Below are positions 10,230 to 22,592 of a DNA stretch of 64,000 bases, in pieces; position 1 is the first letter of the stretch, and the number at the start of each line of letters is the position of its first letter. The DNA comes from Ampullaceana balthica. Lineage: Eukaryota > Mollusca > Gastropoda > Lymnaeidae. Location: assembly GCA_944989445.1 (NCBI GenBank), contig CALYLW010001188.1, positions 124,001 through 188,000 on the forward strand, in the 5' to 3' direction. The notes beneath the pieces were generated by a model. The model did no database searches and was not told the origin of the DNA. It saw only the letters and a program-made list of their open reading frames with translations. A program made the translations under genes and the position numbers.

Positions 10230-13200
10230 CTACTTAATAAAAATTGCCATGATATCTGCTGCTGTCATATTGATGTTAGCATCTCTGGTGTTTTCTTTAG
10301 AGTAGATGAGTCTAGGGAATGTGGCTCCCTTCTTCCCCCAATTAGAGTAGATGAGTCTAGGGAATGTGGCTCCCTTCTTCCCCCAATTAGAGTAGATGAG
10401 TCTAGGGAATGTGGCTCCCTTCTCCCCCCAATTAGAGTAGATGAGTCTAGTGAATGTGGCTCCCTTCTCCCCCCAATTAGAGTAGATGAGTCTAGGGAAT
10501 GTGGCTCCCTTCTTCCCCCAATTAGAGTAGATGAGTCTAGGGAATGTGGCTCCCTTCTTCCCCCCAATTAGAGTAGATGAGTCTAGGGAATGTGGCTCCC
10601 TTCTCCCCCCAATTAGAGTAGATGAGTCTAGTGAATGTGGCTCCCTTCTCCCCCCAATTAGAGTAGATGAGTCTAGGGAATGTGGCTCCCTTCTCCCCCA
10701 ATTAGAGTAGATGAGTCTAGGGAATGTGGCTCCCTTCTCCCCCCAATTAGAGTAGATGAGTCTAGGGAATGTGGCTCCCTTCTCCCCCCAATTAGAGTAG
10801 ATGAGTCTAGGGAATGTGGCTCCCTTCTCCCCCCAATTAGAGTAGATGAGTCTAGGGAATGTGGCTCCCTTCTTCCCCCAATTAGAGTAGATGAGTCTAG
10901 GGAATGTGGCTCCCTTCTCCCCCCAATTAGAGTAGATGAGTCTAGGGAATGTGGCTCCCTTCTCCCCCCAATTAGAGTAGATGAGTCTAGGGAATGTGGC
11001 TCCCTTCTTCCCCCAATTAGAGTAGATGAGTCTAGGGAATGTGGCTCCCTTCTCCCCCCAATTAGAGTAGATGAGTCTAGGGAATGTGGCTCCCTTCTCC
11101 CCCCAATTAGAGTAGATGAGTCTAGGGAATGTGGCTCCCTTCTCCCCCCAATTAGAGTAGATGAGTCTAGGGAATGTGGCTCCCTTCTTCCCCCCAATTA
11201 GAGTAGATGAGTCTAGGGAATGTGGCTCCCTTCTCCCCCCAATTAGAGTAGATGAGTCTAGGGAATGTGGCTCCCTTCTTCCCCCCAATTAGAGTAGATG
11301 AGTCTAGGGAATGTGGCTCCCTTCTCCCCCCAATTAGAGTAGATGAGTCTAGGGAATGTGGCTCCCTTCTCCCCCCAATTAGAGTAGATGAGTCTAGGGA
11401 ATGTGGCTCCCTTCTCCCCCCAATTAGAGTAGATGAGTCTAGGGAATGTGGCTCCCTTCTCCCCCCAATTAGAGTAGATGAGTCTAGGGAATGTGGCTCC
11501 CTTCTCCCCCCAATTAGAGTAGATGAGTCTAGGGAATGTGGCTCCCTTCTCCCCCCAATTAGAGTAGATGAGTCTAGGGAATGTGGCTCCCTTCTCCCCC
11601 CAATTAGAGTAGATGAGTCTAGGGAATGTGGCTCCCTTCTCCCCCCAATTAGAGTAGATGAGTCTAGGGAATGTGGCTCCCTTCTCCCCCCAATTAGAGT
11701 AGATGAGTCTAGGGAATGTGGCTCCCTTCTCCCCCCAATTAGAGTAGATGAGTCTAGGGAATGTGGCTCCCTTCTCCCCCCAATTAGAGTAGATGAGTCT
11801 AGGGAATGTGGCTCCCTTCTCCCCCCAATTAGAGTAGATGAGTCTAGGGAATGTGGCTCCCTTCTCCCCCCAATTAGAGTAGATGAGTCTAGGGAATGTG
11901 GCTCCCTTCTCCCCCCAATTAGAGTAGATGAGTCTAGGGAATGTGGCTCCCTTCTCCCCCCAATTAGAGTAGATGAGTCTAGGGAATGTGGCTCCCTTCT
12001 CCCCCCAATTAGAGTAGATGAGTCTAGGGAATGTGGCTCCCTTCTTCCCCCCAATTAGAGTAGATGAGTCTAGGGAATGTGGCTCCCTTCTCCCCCCAAT
12101 TAGAGTAGATGAGTCTAGGGAATGTGGCTCCCTTCTCCCCCCAATTAGAGTAGATGAGTCTAGGGAATGTGGCTCCCTTCTCCCCCCAATTAGAGTAGAT
12201 GAGTCTAGGGAATGTGGCTCCCTTCTCCCCCCAATTAGAGTAGATGAGTCTAGGGAATGTGGCTCCCTTCTCCCCCCAATTAGAGTAGATGAGTCTAGGG
12301 AATGTGGCTCCCTTCTCCCCCCAATTAGAGTAGATGAGTCTAGGGAATGTGGCTCCCTTCTCCCCCCAATTAGAGTAGATGAGTCTAGGGAATGTGGCTC
12401 CCTTCTCCCCCCAATTAGAGTAGATGAGTCTAGGGAATGTGGCTCCCTTCTCCCCCCAATTAGAGTAGATGAGTCTAGGGAATGTGGCTCCCTTCTCCCC
12501 CCAATTAGAGTAGATGAGTCTAGGGAATGTGGCTCCCTTCTCCCCCCAATTAGAGTAGATGAGTCTAGGGAATGTGGCTCCCTTCTCCCCCCAATTAGAG
12601 TAGATGAGTCTAGGGAATGTGGCTCCCTTCTCCCCCCAATTAGAGTAGATGAGTCTAGGGAATGTGGCTCCCTTCTCCCCCCAATTAGAGTAGATGAGTC
12701 TAGGGAATGTGGCTCCCTTCTCCCCCCAATTAGAGTAGATGAGTCTAGGGAATGTGGCTCCCTTCTCCCCCCAATTAGAGTAGATGAGTCTAGGGAATGT
12801 GGCTCCCTTCTCCCCCCAATTAGAGTAGATGAGTCTAGGGAATGTGGCTCCCTTCTCCCCCCAATTAGAGTAGATGAGTCTAGGGAATGTGGCTCCCTTC
12901 TCCCCCCAATTAGAGTAGATGAGTCTAGGGAATGTGGCTCCCTTCTCCCCCCAATTAGAGTAGATGAGTCTAGGGAATGTGGCTCCCTTCTCCCCCCAAT
13001 TAGAGTAGATGAGTCTAGGGAATGTGGCTCCCTTCTCCCCCCAATTAGAGTAGATGAGTCTAGGGAATGTGGCTCCCTTCTCCCCCCAATTAGAGTAGAT
13101 GAGTCTAGGGAATGTGGCTCCCTTCTCCCCCCAATTAGAGTAGATGAGTCTAGGGAATGTGGCTCCCTTCTCCCCCCAATTAGAGTAGATGAGTCTAGGG

Positions 13201-16200
13201 AATGTGGCTCCCTTCTCCCCCCAATTAGAGTAGATGAGTCTAGGGAATGTGGCTCCCTTCTCCCCCCAATTAGAGTAGATGAGTCTAGGGAATGTGGCTC
13301 CCTTCTCCCCCCAATTAGAGTAGATGAGTCTAGGGAATGTGGCTCCCTTCTCCCCCCAATTAGAGTAGATGAGTCTAGGGAATGTGGCTCCCTTCTCCCC
13401 CCAATTAGAGTAGATGAGTCTAGGGAATGTGGCTCCCTTCTCCCCCCAATTAGAGTAGATGAGTCTAGGGAATGTGGCTCCCTTCTCCCCCCAATTAGAG
13501 TAGATGAGTCTAGGGAATGTGGCTCCCTTCTCCCCCCAATTAGAGTAGATGAGTCTAGGGAATGTGGCTCCCTTCTCCCCCCAATTAGAGTAGATGAGTC
13601 TAGGGAATGTGGCTCCCTTCTCCCCCCAATTAGAGTAGATGAGTCTAGGGAATGTGGCTCCCTTCTCCCCCCAATTAGAGTAGATGAGTCTAGGGAATGT
13701 GGCTCCCTTCTCCCCCCAATTAGAGTAGATGAGTCTAGGGAATGTGGCTCCCTTCTCCCCCCAATTAGAGTAGATGAGTCTAGGGAATGTGGCTCCCTTC
13801 TCCCCCCAATTAGAGTAGATGAGTCTAGGGAATGTGGCTCCCTTCTCCCCCCAATTAGAGTAGATGAGTCTAGGGAATGTGGCTCCCTTCTCCCCCCAAT
13901 TAGAGTAGATGAGTCTAGGGAATGTGGCTCCCTTCTCCCCCCAATTAGAGTAGATGAGTCTAGGGAATGTGGCTCCCTTCTCCCCCCAATTAGAGTAGAT
14001 GAGTCTAGGGAATGTGGCTCCCTTCTCCCCCCAATTAGAGTAGATGAGTCTAGGGAATGTGGCTCCCTTCTCCCCCCAATTAGAGTAGATGAGTCTAGGG
14101 AATGTGGCTCCCTTCTCCCCCCAATTAGAGTAGATGAGTCTAGGGAATGTGGCTCCCTTCTCCCCCCAATTAGAGTAGATGAGTCTAGGGAATGTGGCTC
14201 CCTTCTCCCCCCAATTAGAGTAGATGAGTCTAGGGAATGTGGCTCCCTTCTCCCCCCAATTAGAGTAGATGAGTCTAGGGAATGTGGCTCCCTTCTCCCC
14301 CCAATTAGAGTAGATGAGTCTAGGGAATGTGGCTCCCTTCTCCCCCCAATTAGAGTAGATGAGTCTAGGGAATGTGGCTCCCTTCTCCCCCCAATTAGAG
14401 TAGATGAGTCTAGGGAATGTGGCTCCCTTCTCCCCCCAATTAGAGTAGATGAGTCTAGGGAATGTGGCTCCCTTCTCCCCCCAATTAGAGTAGATGAGTC
14501 TAGGGAATGTGGCTCCCTTCTCCCCCCAATTAGAGTAGATGAGTCTAGGGAATGTGGCTCCCTTCTCCCCCCAATTAGAGTAGATGAGTCTAGGGAATGT
14601 GGCTCCCTTCTCCCCCCAATTAGAGTAGATGAGTCTAGGGAATGTGGCTCCCTTCTCCCCCCAATTAGAGTAGATGAGTCTAGGGAATGTGGCTCCCTTC
14701 TCCCCCCAATTAGAGTAGATGAGTCTAGGGAATGTGGCTCCCTTCTCCCCCCAATTAGAGTAGATGAGTCTAGGGAATGTGGCTCCCTTCTCCCCCCAAT
14801 TAGAGTAGATGAGTCTAGGGAATGTGGCTCCCTTCTCCCCCCAATTAGAGTAGATGAGTCTAGGGAATGTGGCTCCCTTCTCCCCCCAATTAGAGTAGAT
14901 GAGTCTAGGGAATGTGGCTCCCTTCTCCCCCCAATTAGAGTAGATGAGTCTAGGGAATGTGGCTCCCTTCTCCCCCCAATTAGAGTAGATGAGTCTAGGG
15001 AATGTGGCTCCCTTCTCCCCCCAATTAGAGTAGATGAGTCTAGGGAATGTGGCTCCCTTCTCCCCCCAATTAGAGTAGATGAGTCTAGGGAATGTGGCTC
15101 CCTTCTCCCCCCAATTAGAGTAGATGAGTCTAGGGAATGTGGCTCCCTTCTCCCCCCAATTAGAGTAGATGAGTCTAGGGAATGTGGCTCCCTTCTCCCC
15201 CCAATTAGAGTAGATGAGTCTAGGGAATGTGGCTCCCTTCTCCCCCCAATTAGAGTAGATGAGTCTAGGGAATGTGGCTCCCTTCTCCCCCCAATTAGAG
15301 TAGATGAGTCTAGGGAATGTGGCTCCCTTCTCCCCCCAATTAGAGTAGATGAGTCTAGGGAATGTGGCTCCCTTCTCCCCCCAATTAGAGTAGATGAGTC
15401 TAGGGAATGTGGCTCCCTTCTCCCCCCAATTAGAGTAGATGAGTCTAGGGAATGTGGCTCCCTTCTCCCCCCAATTAGAGTAGATGAGTCTAGGGAATGT
15501 GGCTCCCTTCTCCCCCCAATTAGAGTAGATGAGTCTAGGGAATGTGGCTCCCTTCTCCCCCCAATTAGAGTAGATGAGTCTAGGGAATGTGGCTCCCTTC
15601 TCCCCCCAATTAGAGTAGATGAGTCTAGGGAATGTGGCTCCCTTCTCCCCCCAATTAGAGTAGATGAGTCTAGGGAATGTGGCTCCCTTCTCCCCCCAAT
15701 TAGAGTAGATGAGTCTAGGGAATGTGGCTCCCTTCTCCCCCCAATTAGAGTAGATGAGTCTAGGGAATGTGGCTCCCTTCTCCCCCCAATTAGAGTAGAT
15801 GAGTCTAGGGAATGTGGCTCCCTTCTCCCCCCAATTAGAGTAGATGAGTCTAGGGAATGTGGCTCCCTTCTCCCCCCAATTAGAGTAGATGAGTCTAGGG
15901 AATGTGGCTCCCTTCTCCCCCCAATTAGAGTAGATGAGTCTAGGGAATGTGGCTCCCTTCTCCCCCCAATTAGAGTAGATGAGTCTAGGGAATGTGGCTC
16001 CCTTCTCCCCCCAATTAGAGTAGATGAGTCTAGGGAATGTGGCTCCCTTCTCCCCCCAATTAGAGTAGATGAGTCTAGGGAATGTGGCTCCCTTCTCCCC
16101 CCAATTAGAGTAGATGAGTCTAGGGAATGTGGCTCCCTTCTCCCCCCAATTAGAGTAGATGAGTCTAGGGAATGTGGCTCCCTTCTCCCCCCAATTAGAG

Positions 16201-19200
16201 TAGATGAGTCTAGGGAATGTGGCTCCCTTCTCCCCCCAATTAGAGTAGATGAGTCTAGGGAATGTGGCTCCCTTCTCCCCCCAATTAGAGTAGATGAGTC
16301 TAGGGAATGTGGCTCCCTTCTCCCCCCAATTAGAGTAGATGAGTCTAGGGAATGTGGCTCCCTTCTCCCCCCAATTAGAGTAGATGAGTCTAGGGAATGT
16401 GGCTCCCTTCTCCCCCCAATTAGAGTAGATGAGTCTAGGGAATGTGGCTCCCTTCTCCCCCCAATTAGAGTAGATGAGTCTAGGGAATGTGGCTCCCTTC
16501 TCCCCCCAATTAGAGTAGATGAGTCTAGGGAATGTGGCTCCCTTCTCCCCCCAATTAGAGTAGATGAGTCTAGGGAATGTGGCTCCCTTCTCCCCCCAAT
16601 TAGAGTAGATGAGTCTAGGGAATGTGGCTCCCTTCTCCCCCCAATTAGAGTAGATGAGTCTAGGGAATGTGGCTCCCTTCTCCCCCCAATTAGAGTAGAT
16701 GAGTCTAGGGAATGTGGCTCCCTTCTCCCCCCAATTAGAGTAGATGAGTCTAGGGAATGTGGCTCCCTTCTCCCCCCAATTAGAGTAGATGAGTCTAGGG
16801 AATGTGGCTCCCTTCTCCCCCCAATTAGAGTAGATGAGTCTAGGGAATGTGGCTCCCTTCTCCCCCCAATTAGAGTAGATGAGTCTAGGGAATGTGGCTC
16901 CCTTCTCCCCCCAATTAGAGTAGATGAGTCTAGGGAATGTGGCTCCCTTCTCCCCCCAATTAGAGTAGATGAGTCTAGGGAATGTGGCTCCCTTCTCCCC
17001 CCAATTAGAGTAGATGAGTCTAGGGAATGTGGCTCCCTTCTCCCCCCAATTAGAGTAGATGAGTCTAGGGAATGTGGCTCCCTTCTCCCCCCAATTAGAG
17101 TAGATGAGTCTAGGGAATGTGGCTCCCTTCTCCCCCCAATTAGAGTAGATGAGTCTAGGGAATGTGGCTCCCTTCTCCCCCCAATTAGAGTAGATGAGTC
17201 TAGGGAATGTGGCTCCCTTCTCCCCCCAATTAGAGTAGATGAGTCTAGGGAATGTGGCTCCCTTCTCCCCCCAATTAGAGTAGATGAGTCTAGGGAATGT
17301 GGCTCCCTTCTCCCCCCAATTAGAGTAGATGAGTCTAGGGAATGTGGCTCCCTTCTCCCCCCAATTAGAGTAGATGAGTCTAGGGAATGTGGCTCCCTTC
17401 TCCCCCCAATTAGAGTAGATGAGTCTAGGGAATGTGGCTCCCTTCTCCCCCCAATTAGAGTAGATGAGTCTAGGGAATGTGGCTCCCTTCTCCCCCCAAT
17501 TAGAGTAGATGAGTCTAGGGAATGTGGCTCCCTTCTCCCCCCAATTAGAGTAGATGAGTCTAGGGAATGTGGCTCCCTTCTCCCCCCAATTAGAGTAGAT
17601 GAGTCTAGGGAATGTGGCTCCCTTCTCCCCCCAATTAGAGTAGATGAGTCTAGGGAATGTGGCTCCCTTCTCCCCCCAATTAGAGTAGATGAGTCTAGGG
17701 AATGTGGCTCCCTTCTCCCCCCAATTAGAGTAGATGAGTCTAGGGAATGTGGCTCCCTTCTCCCCCCAATTAGAGTAGATGAGTCTAGGGAATGTGGCTC
17801 CCTTCTCCCCCCAATTAGAGTAGATGAGTCTAGGGAATGTGGCTCCCTTCTCCCCCCAATTAGAGTAGATGAGTCTAGGGAATGTGGCTCCCTTCTCCCC
17901 CCAATTAGAGTAGATGAGTCTAGGGAATGTGGCTCCCTTCTCCCCCCAATTAGAGTAGATGAGTCTAGGGAATGTGGCTCCCTTCTCCCCCCAATTAGAG
18001 TAGATGAGTCTAGGGAATGTGGCTCCCTTCTCCCCCCAATTAGAGTAGATGAGTCTAGGGAATGTGGCTCCCTTCTCCCCCCAATTAGAGTAGATGAGTC
18101 TAGGGAATGTGGCTCCCTTCTCCCCCCAATTAGAGTAGATGAGTCTAGGGAATGTGGCTCCCTTCTCCCCCCAATTAGAGTAGATGAGTCTAGGGAATGT
18201 GGCTCCCTTCTCCCCCCAATTAGAGTAGATGAGTCTAGGGAATGTGGCTCCCTTCTCCCCCCAATTAGAGTAGATGAGTCTAGGGAATGTGGCTCCCTTC
18301 TCCCCCCAATTAGAGTAGATGAGTCTAGGGAATGTGGCTCCCTTCTCCCCCCAATTAGAGTAGATGAGTCTAGGGAATGTGGCTCCCTTCTCCCCCCAAT
18401 TAGAGTAGATGAGTCTAGGGAATGTGGCTCCCTTCTCCCCCCAATTAGAGTAGATGAGTCTAGGGAATGTGGCTCCCTTCTCCCCCCAATTAGAGTAGAT
18501 GAGTCTAGGGAATGTGGCTCCCTTCTCCCCCCAATTAGAGTAGATGAGTCTAGGGAATGTGGCTCCCTTCTCCCCCCAATTAGAGTAGATGAGTCTAGGG
18601 AATGTGGCTCCCTTCTCCCCCCAATTAGAGTAGATGAGTCTAGGGAATGTGGCTCCCTTCTCCCCCCAATTAGAGTAGATGAGTCTAGGGAATGTGGCTC
18701 CCTTCTCCCCCCAATTAGAGTAGATGAGTCTAGGGAATGTGGCTCCCTTCTCCCCCCAATTAGAGTAGATGAGTCTAGGGAATGTGGCTCCCTTCTCCCC
18801 CCAATTAGAGTAGATGAGTCTAGGGAATGTGGCTCCCTTCTCCCCCCAATTAGAGTAGATGAGTCTAGGGAATGTGGCTCCCTTCTCCCCCCAATTAGAG
18901 TAGATGAGTCTAGGGAATGTGGCTCCCTTCTCCCCCCAATTAGAGTAGATGAGTCTAGGGAATGTGGCTCCCTTCTCCCCCCAATTAGAGTAGATGAGTC
19001 TAGGGAATGTGGCTCCCTTCTCCCCCCAATTAGAGTAGATGAGTCTAGGGAATGTGGCTCCCTTCTCCCCCCAATTAGAGTAGATGAGTCTAGGGAATGT
19101 GGCTCCCTTCTCCCCCCAATTAGAGTAGATGAGTCTAGGGAATGTGGCTCCCTTCTCCCCCCAATTAGAGTAGATGAGTCTAGGGAATGTGGCTCCCTTC

Positions 19201-20416
19201 TCCCCCCAATTAGAGTAGATGAGTCTAGGGAATGTGGCTCCCTTCTCCCCCCAATTAGAGTAGATGAGTCTAGGGAATGTGGCTCCCTTCTCCCCCCAAT
19301 TAGAGTAGATGAGTCTAGGGAATGTGGCTCCCTTCTCCCCCCAATTAGAGTAGATGAGTCTAGGGAATGTGGCTCCCTTCTCCCCCCAATTAGAGTAGAT
19401 GAGTCTAGGGAATGTGGCTCCCTTCTCCCCCCAATTAGAGTAGATGAGTCTAGGGAATGTGGCTCCCTTCTCCCCCCAATTAGAGTAGATGAGTCTAGGG
19501 AATGTGGCTCCCTTCTCCCCCCAATTAGAGTAGATGAGTCTAGGGAATGTGGCTCCCTTCTCCCCCCAATTAGAGTAGATGAGTCTAGGGAATGTGGCTC
19601 CCTTCTCCCCCCAATTAGAGTAGATGAGTCTAGGGAATGTGGCTCCCTTCTCCCCCCAATTAGAGTAGATGAGTCTAGGGAATGTGGCTCCCTTCTCCCC
19701 CCAATTAGAGTAGATGAGTCTAGGGAATGTGGCTCCCTTCTCCCCCCAATTAGAGTAGATGAGTCTAGGGAATGTGGCTCCCTTCTCCCCCCAATTAGAG
19801 TAGATGAGTCTAGGGAATGTGGCTCCCTTCTCCCCCCAATTAGAGTAGATGAGTCTAGGGAATGTGGCTCCCTTCTCCCCCCAATTAGAGTAGATGAGTC
19901 TAGGGAATGTGGCTCCCTTCTCCCCCCAATTAGAGTAGATGAGTCTAGGGAATGTGGCTCCCTTCTCCCCCCAATTAGAGTAGATGAGTCTAGGGAATGT
20001 GGCTCCNNNNNNNNNNNNNNNNNNNNNNNNNNNNNNNNNNNNNNNNNNNNNNNNNNNNNNNNNNNNNNNNNNNNNNNNNNNNNNNNNNNNNNNNNNNNNN
20101 NNNNNNAAATGAGTCTAGGGAATGTGGCTCCCTTCTCCACCCAAGGACAACAATCATACAAATGATCAATACAACCAAACCAGCCACTTTCATAAGCACA
20201 ATCTGGCAGGTCGTGTTGAACAAAGAAGCGACGGTTAATTGTTGTTGTACTTTTCTGACCAATGATGCTGAAGCACTTGAAACTGGACGTCCTGAGGTCA
20301 GTCCATGAACTGTTCAAGAGTTTTGCAGACGAGAACCAATCCATGACTGTGGACGTCGAGCCATTGAATAGAAGAAATTTCTTCATGACGCCCCCTTTAT
20401 ATATTCCAAATTTGAC
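10230..20416 (-). CDS. last exon of copy A, disrupted by coding satellite
   Basis: Apart from the array, the exon is collinear with copy B exon 3 (35337-35719). It reads CPWVEKGATFPRLIYS, then the 15-residue repeats, then KENTRDANINMTAADIMAIF and stop, where copy B reads CPWGMVVPTFPKFLYS followed by TRVANVNM and ADVIAVFIKF. The flanking exon sequence on both sides is open in the native frame. Inside the assembled array, four units are one C longer and one is one C shorter. Read from the main block, the frame turns to one with TAG in every unit from about 12043 to 11281. The shifts sum to three bases, so the native frame returns before the stop. Confidence 0.6.
10297..20143. repeat. 45-bp satellite inside a coding exon, nominally ~219 copies
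   Basis: The plus-strand unit runs ATTAGAGTAGATGAGTCTAG, GGAATGTGGCTCCCTTCTCC, CCCCA. On the minus strand, frame 1 encodes WGEKGATFPRLIYSN, frame 2 encodes GGRREPHSLDSSTLI, and frame 3 has a TAG. Copies from 10297 to about 12056 vary (C/T in the C-run, TCTAGTG for TCTAGGG, 44- and 46-bp lengths). From about 12057 to 20006 I see only identical 45-bp units. The array ends at 20143, where the unit becomes TCCACCCAAGG, which is native exon sequence. Confidence 0.97.
20007..20106. other. 100-N assembly gap inside the array
   Basis: Exactly 100 N. This conventional size means true length is unknown, so array copy number and reading frame cannot be carried across it. Confidence 0.99.
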
Positions 20417-20958
20417 CTGATGAAATTAGAGACGAACAACGAAATCAAATTTTTACATTATAGTAAGCACTTATTTTAATGAAAAATATTATTGTAAAGA
20501 ACTTTTTTTTGCGACCAAGTAAGAAAAAAAATGGCAAAATTCAGAGATAAATAATTAATAATTTCCTGATTTTTCTAAGCAAGTGATGGAATTAACTGAA
20601 ACCATTATAATTTTACAATTAAAAAAAATTAATTAAAAATGTATTTCAAAACAAAGCTGACCCTTACAAAATGAAATTTCATCCTAAAAGTAATATATGT
20701 CGGTAGTAAAGAGAGTCATGAATGACAAGAAAAAAAAATCATTTTTTAATGCGTTTTCTTTCATCTGTTGACTTTACCTCAGTTATTTTCAAGTTTGACC
20801 AGTTGTTGAGGAGTTTACTACGGAAGTGGTGGTCACATGACAGATTCGTGTCCAATCGCAGACAACCTATTGGGTATATTGGACTTAGAGGCTGGTCATG
20901 GTACAGTGATGTAACAATGTAGGCGTCATACACAGGCTTGTTGATATTAGCTAAACCC

Positions 20959-22326
20959 CAGAGAGGATATTAAAGTATATGTTTCACTTAACTAATACAT
21001 TTAAAAAACAAAATTTACGTTGTGATCAAACACCAAAGTAAGCTAAAATGGGAGGTGGTGGGACAAATCATAAACGGCCAATATCATCGTATATTGACCG
21101 GCCACTGCGCGATCATTTCTTGATTTCTGGGTTTAGCCAACAGAAATCGGGAACACTATGTCAGCTGCTCATTCTAGCTTGCAAGCTCAAGGTGCAAAGA
21201 TGCCCAGAAATTTAGATGCAATGTACTCTCTAGCATATACACTGTTCATTTCCAGGACATCGGACATTGGCTGGACGCCTCGGCCAAAGTTCAAATGCCG
21301 GGCCGAAAATAGGATTTTGAACATCTACAGGATTTTGCCGTAACGTATAAACAAAATTAATAATTATAGATTAATAATATTTGTACCCTGCTCTTCATAC
21401 TGTAAATACCATAATTACCTCATGGGATGTATATCAGTGTATTGATAAATTATGATATTTAAGTGTATTCAATGGTGCACAACGAGACCAAAAAAAGGGA
21501 TTATTATAATGATAAAGAGTGTTGCAAGAACACATTATTTGTCAAGCGATATTCAGAGAAGCAAAAAAATACTAAATGAATATGCACTTTAATTAAGCGC
21601 TTTGGAAATACATTTTTTTGTAACGGAGGGGAAGCATCAATAAACACGCTCACGATTAGGTCACTTGTAACAGAACAAAATTGCATTTGCACGAAAACTT
21701 TAAGATCAGATTAAATAATTATACAAAATATTGCATATCAATTAAAGTGTTACTATTCTTGTAACATATTCGGCAATCCAACTGATTGAGCGAATGTAAA
21801 CCCTCGGCATAACTTTTGGGTGATTTTAAACAAGAAATTTTCAATTTGAACATAGGGCTAAAATATTAAAGAAATTGTAGCTATTTTCTAAATCAAATAC
21901 ATTTAATAACAATAAAGGACTAAAACCGCAATCGGGCAAGGTTGAAGGAAATCCATATAACTAAGTATGGCATCATGGTAAAACTTTTTAAAAAATGCGG
22001 CTTTTCCAAATTTGATTTATCTTATGTTTATTGAGCTTAAGAAAACATGTTTTGATGCAGTCTAAAAATAAAAAAGAGCTATAATTATGTATTTGTATTC
22101 AAAATTTAAAAATAGTTTTTGGATTTTAAATATTTAAAACCTATATACATTTTAAATGATGCAGATAAGAAAGAAAAAGAAAAAAAAGCTACAAACTGCA
22201 AATTATTCACAGTGATAAAATTTTAGGTTTTGGCAAAACCATATTAGCCTAGCATATAATTATTTTTTTTACAATGTCCATTGTGAAGCAAGAGCAAAAT
22301 TGAATTAAATATATAGAACATCTAAC
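20959..22326. other. intron 1 of copy A
   Basis: Mostly AT-rich. A G+C-richer stretch at 21045-21345 looks like a dispersed repeat fragment; I cannot identify it. Confidence 0.4.
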
Positions 22327-22414
22327 CTGAATAACAGAGTTCACTCTCCATGAGTTACAACTTGTTCGACTATCTTTTGCATGATAATGTTATCAACGTC
22401 TGAAACGGCAGGAA

Positions 22415-22558
22415 TTTTTTCCCTTGCACCAGGGACCGGTGCCATATTTTCCCAGTACTGAGGATTTTTTCGGTCCTTTTTTGATAACTTCTGCGGACCG
22501 GCGGCGGATGGCCCACGGACCGGCACCGGTCCGCGGACCAACACTTTGAGAAGCACTG
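22415..22558 (-). mobile_element. hAT-like fragment inside the PAN exon
   Basis: On the minus strand the insert begins CAGTGCTTCTCAAAGTGTTG, followed by GGTCCGCGGACCGG. This resembles Charlie-type hAT ends (CAGTGnTTCTCAAA followed by a GGTCCGCGGACC-type stretch). It replaces about 90 bp of the PAN exon seen in copy B. No second terminus or 8-bp duplication is visible, so it is partial. Confidence 0.5.
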
Positions 22559-22592
22559 AATTAGACAATAGGAAACACACCCATTCCTGTCC

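Larger units (their letters stand above)
10230..22592 (-). pseudogene. copy A of a tandem PAN/apple-domain gene family (exons 22327-22592, 20778-20958, 10230-20416)
   Basis: Exon 1 begins after the acceptor TTTTTTTCCAG with a PAN/apple-like start (DRNGCVSYC) and ends at AG/GTTAGA. Exon 2 encodes NINKPVYDAYIVTSLYHDQP and CDHHFRSKLLNNWS and ends GAG/GTAAAG. Exon 3 starts at CAG/GTC, in phase 0 with exon 2, and encodes FNGSTSTVMDWFSSAKLLNS, RRFFVQHDLPDC and ESGWFGCIDHLYDCCPW; after the 45-bp array it finishes AADIMAIFIK and TAG at 10230. Damage compared with copy B: a transposon-like insertion replaces the middle of exon 1, TGG (Trp) has become TGA near its end, and the exon-2 acceptor AG is TG. 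A secreted adhesive or lectin-like role is only inference from the PAN-like cysteines. Confidence 0.7.

Noticed and set aside
10297..20143. CRISPR-like regular repeat
   Set aside because: There are no unique spacers; the repeat is directly tandem, in a eukaryotic exon.
11258..20386. A ~3000-codon minus-strand ORF and a ~2700-codon plus-strand ORF across the 45-bp array
   Set aside because: As single ORFs they depend on the arbitrary 100-N gap, which shifts the frame, and on the unit being a multiple of three. Only the exon-joined frame (WGEKGATFPRLIYSN) has biological support, and it is broken by indels in this assembly.
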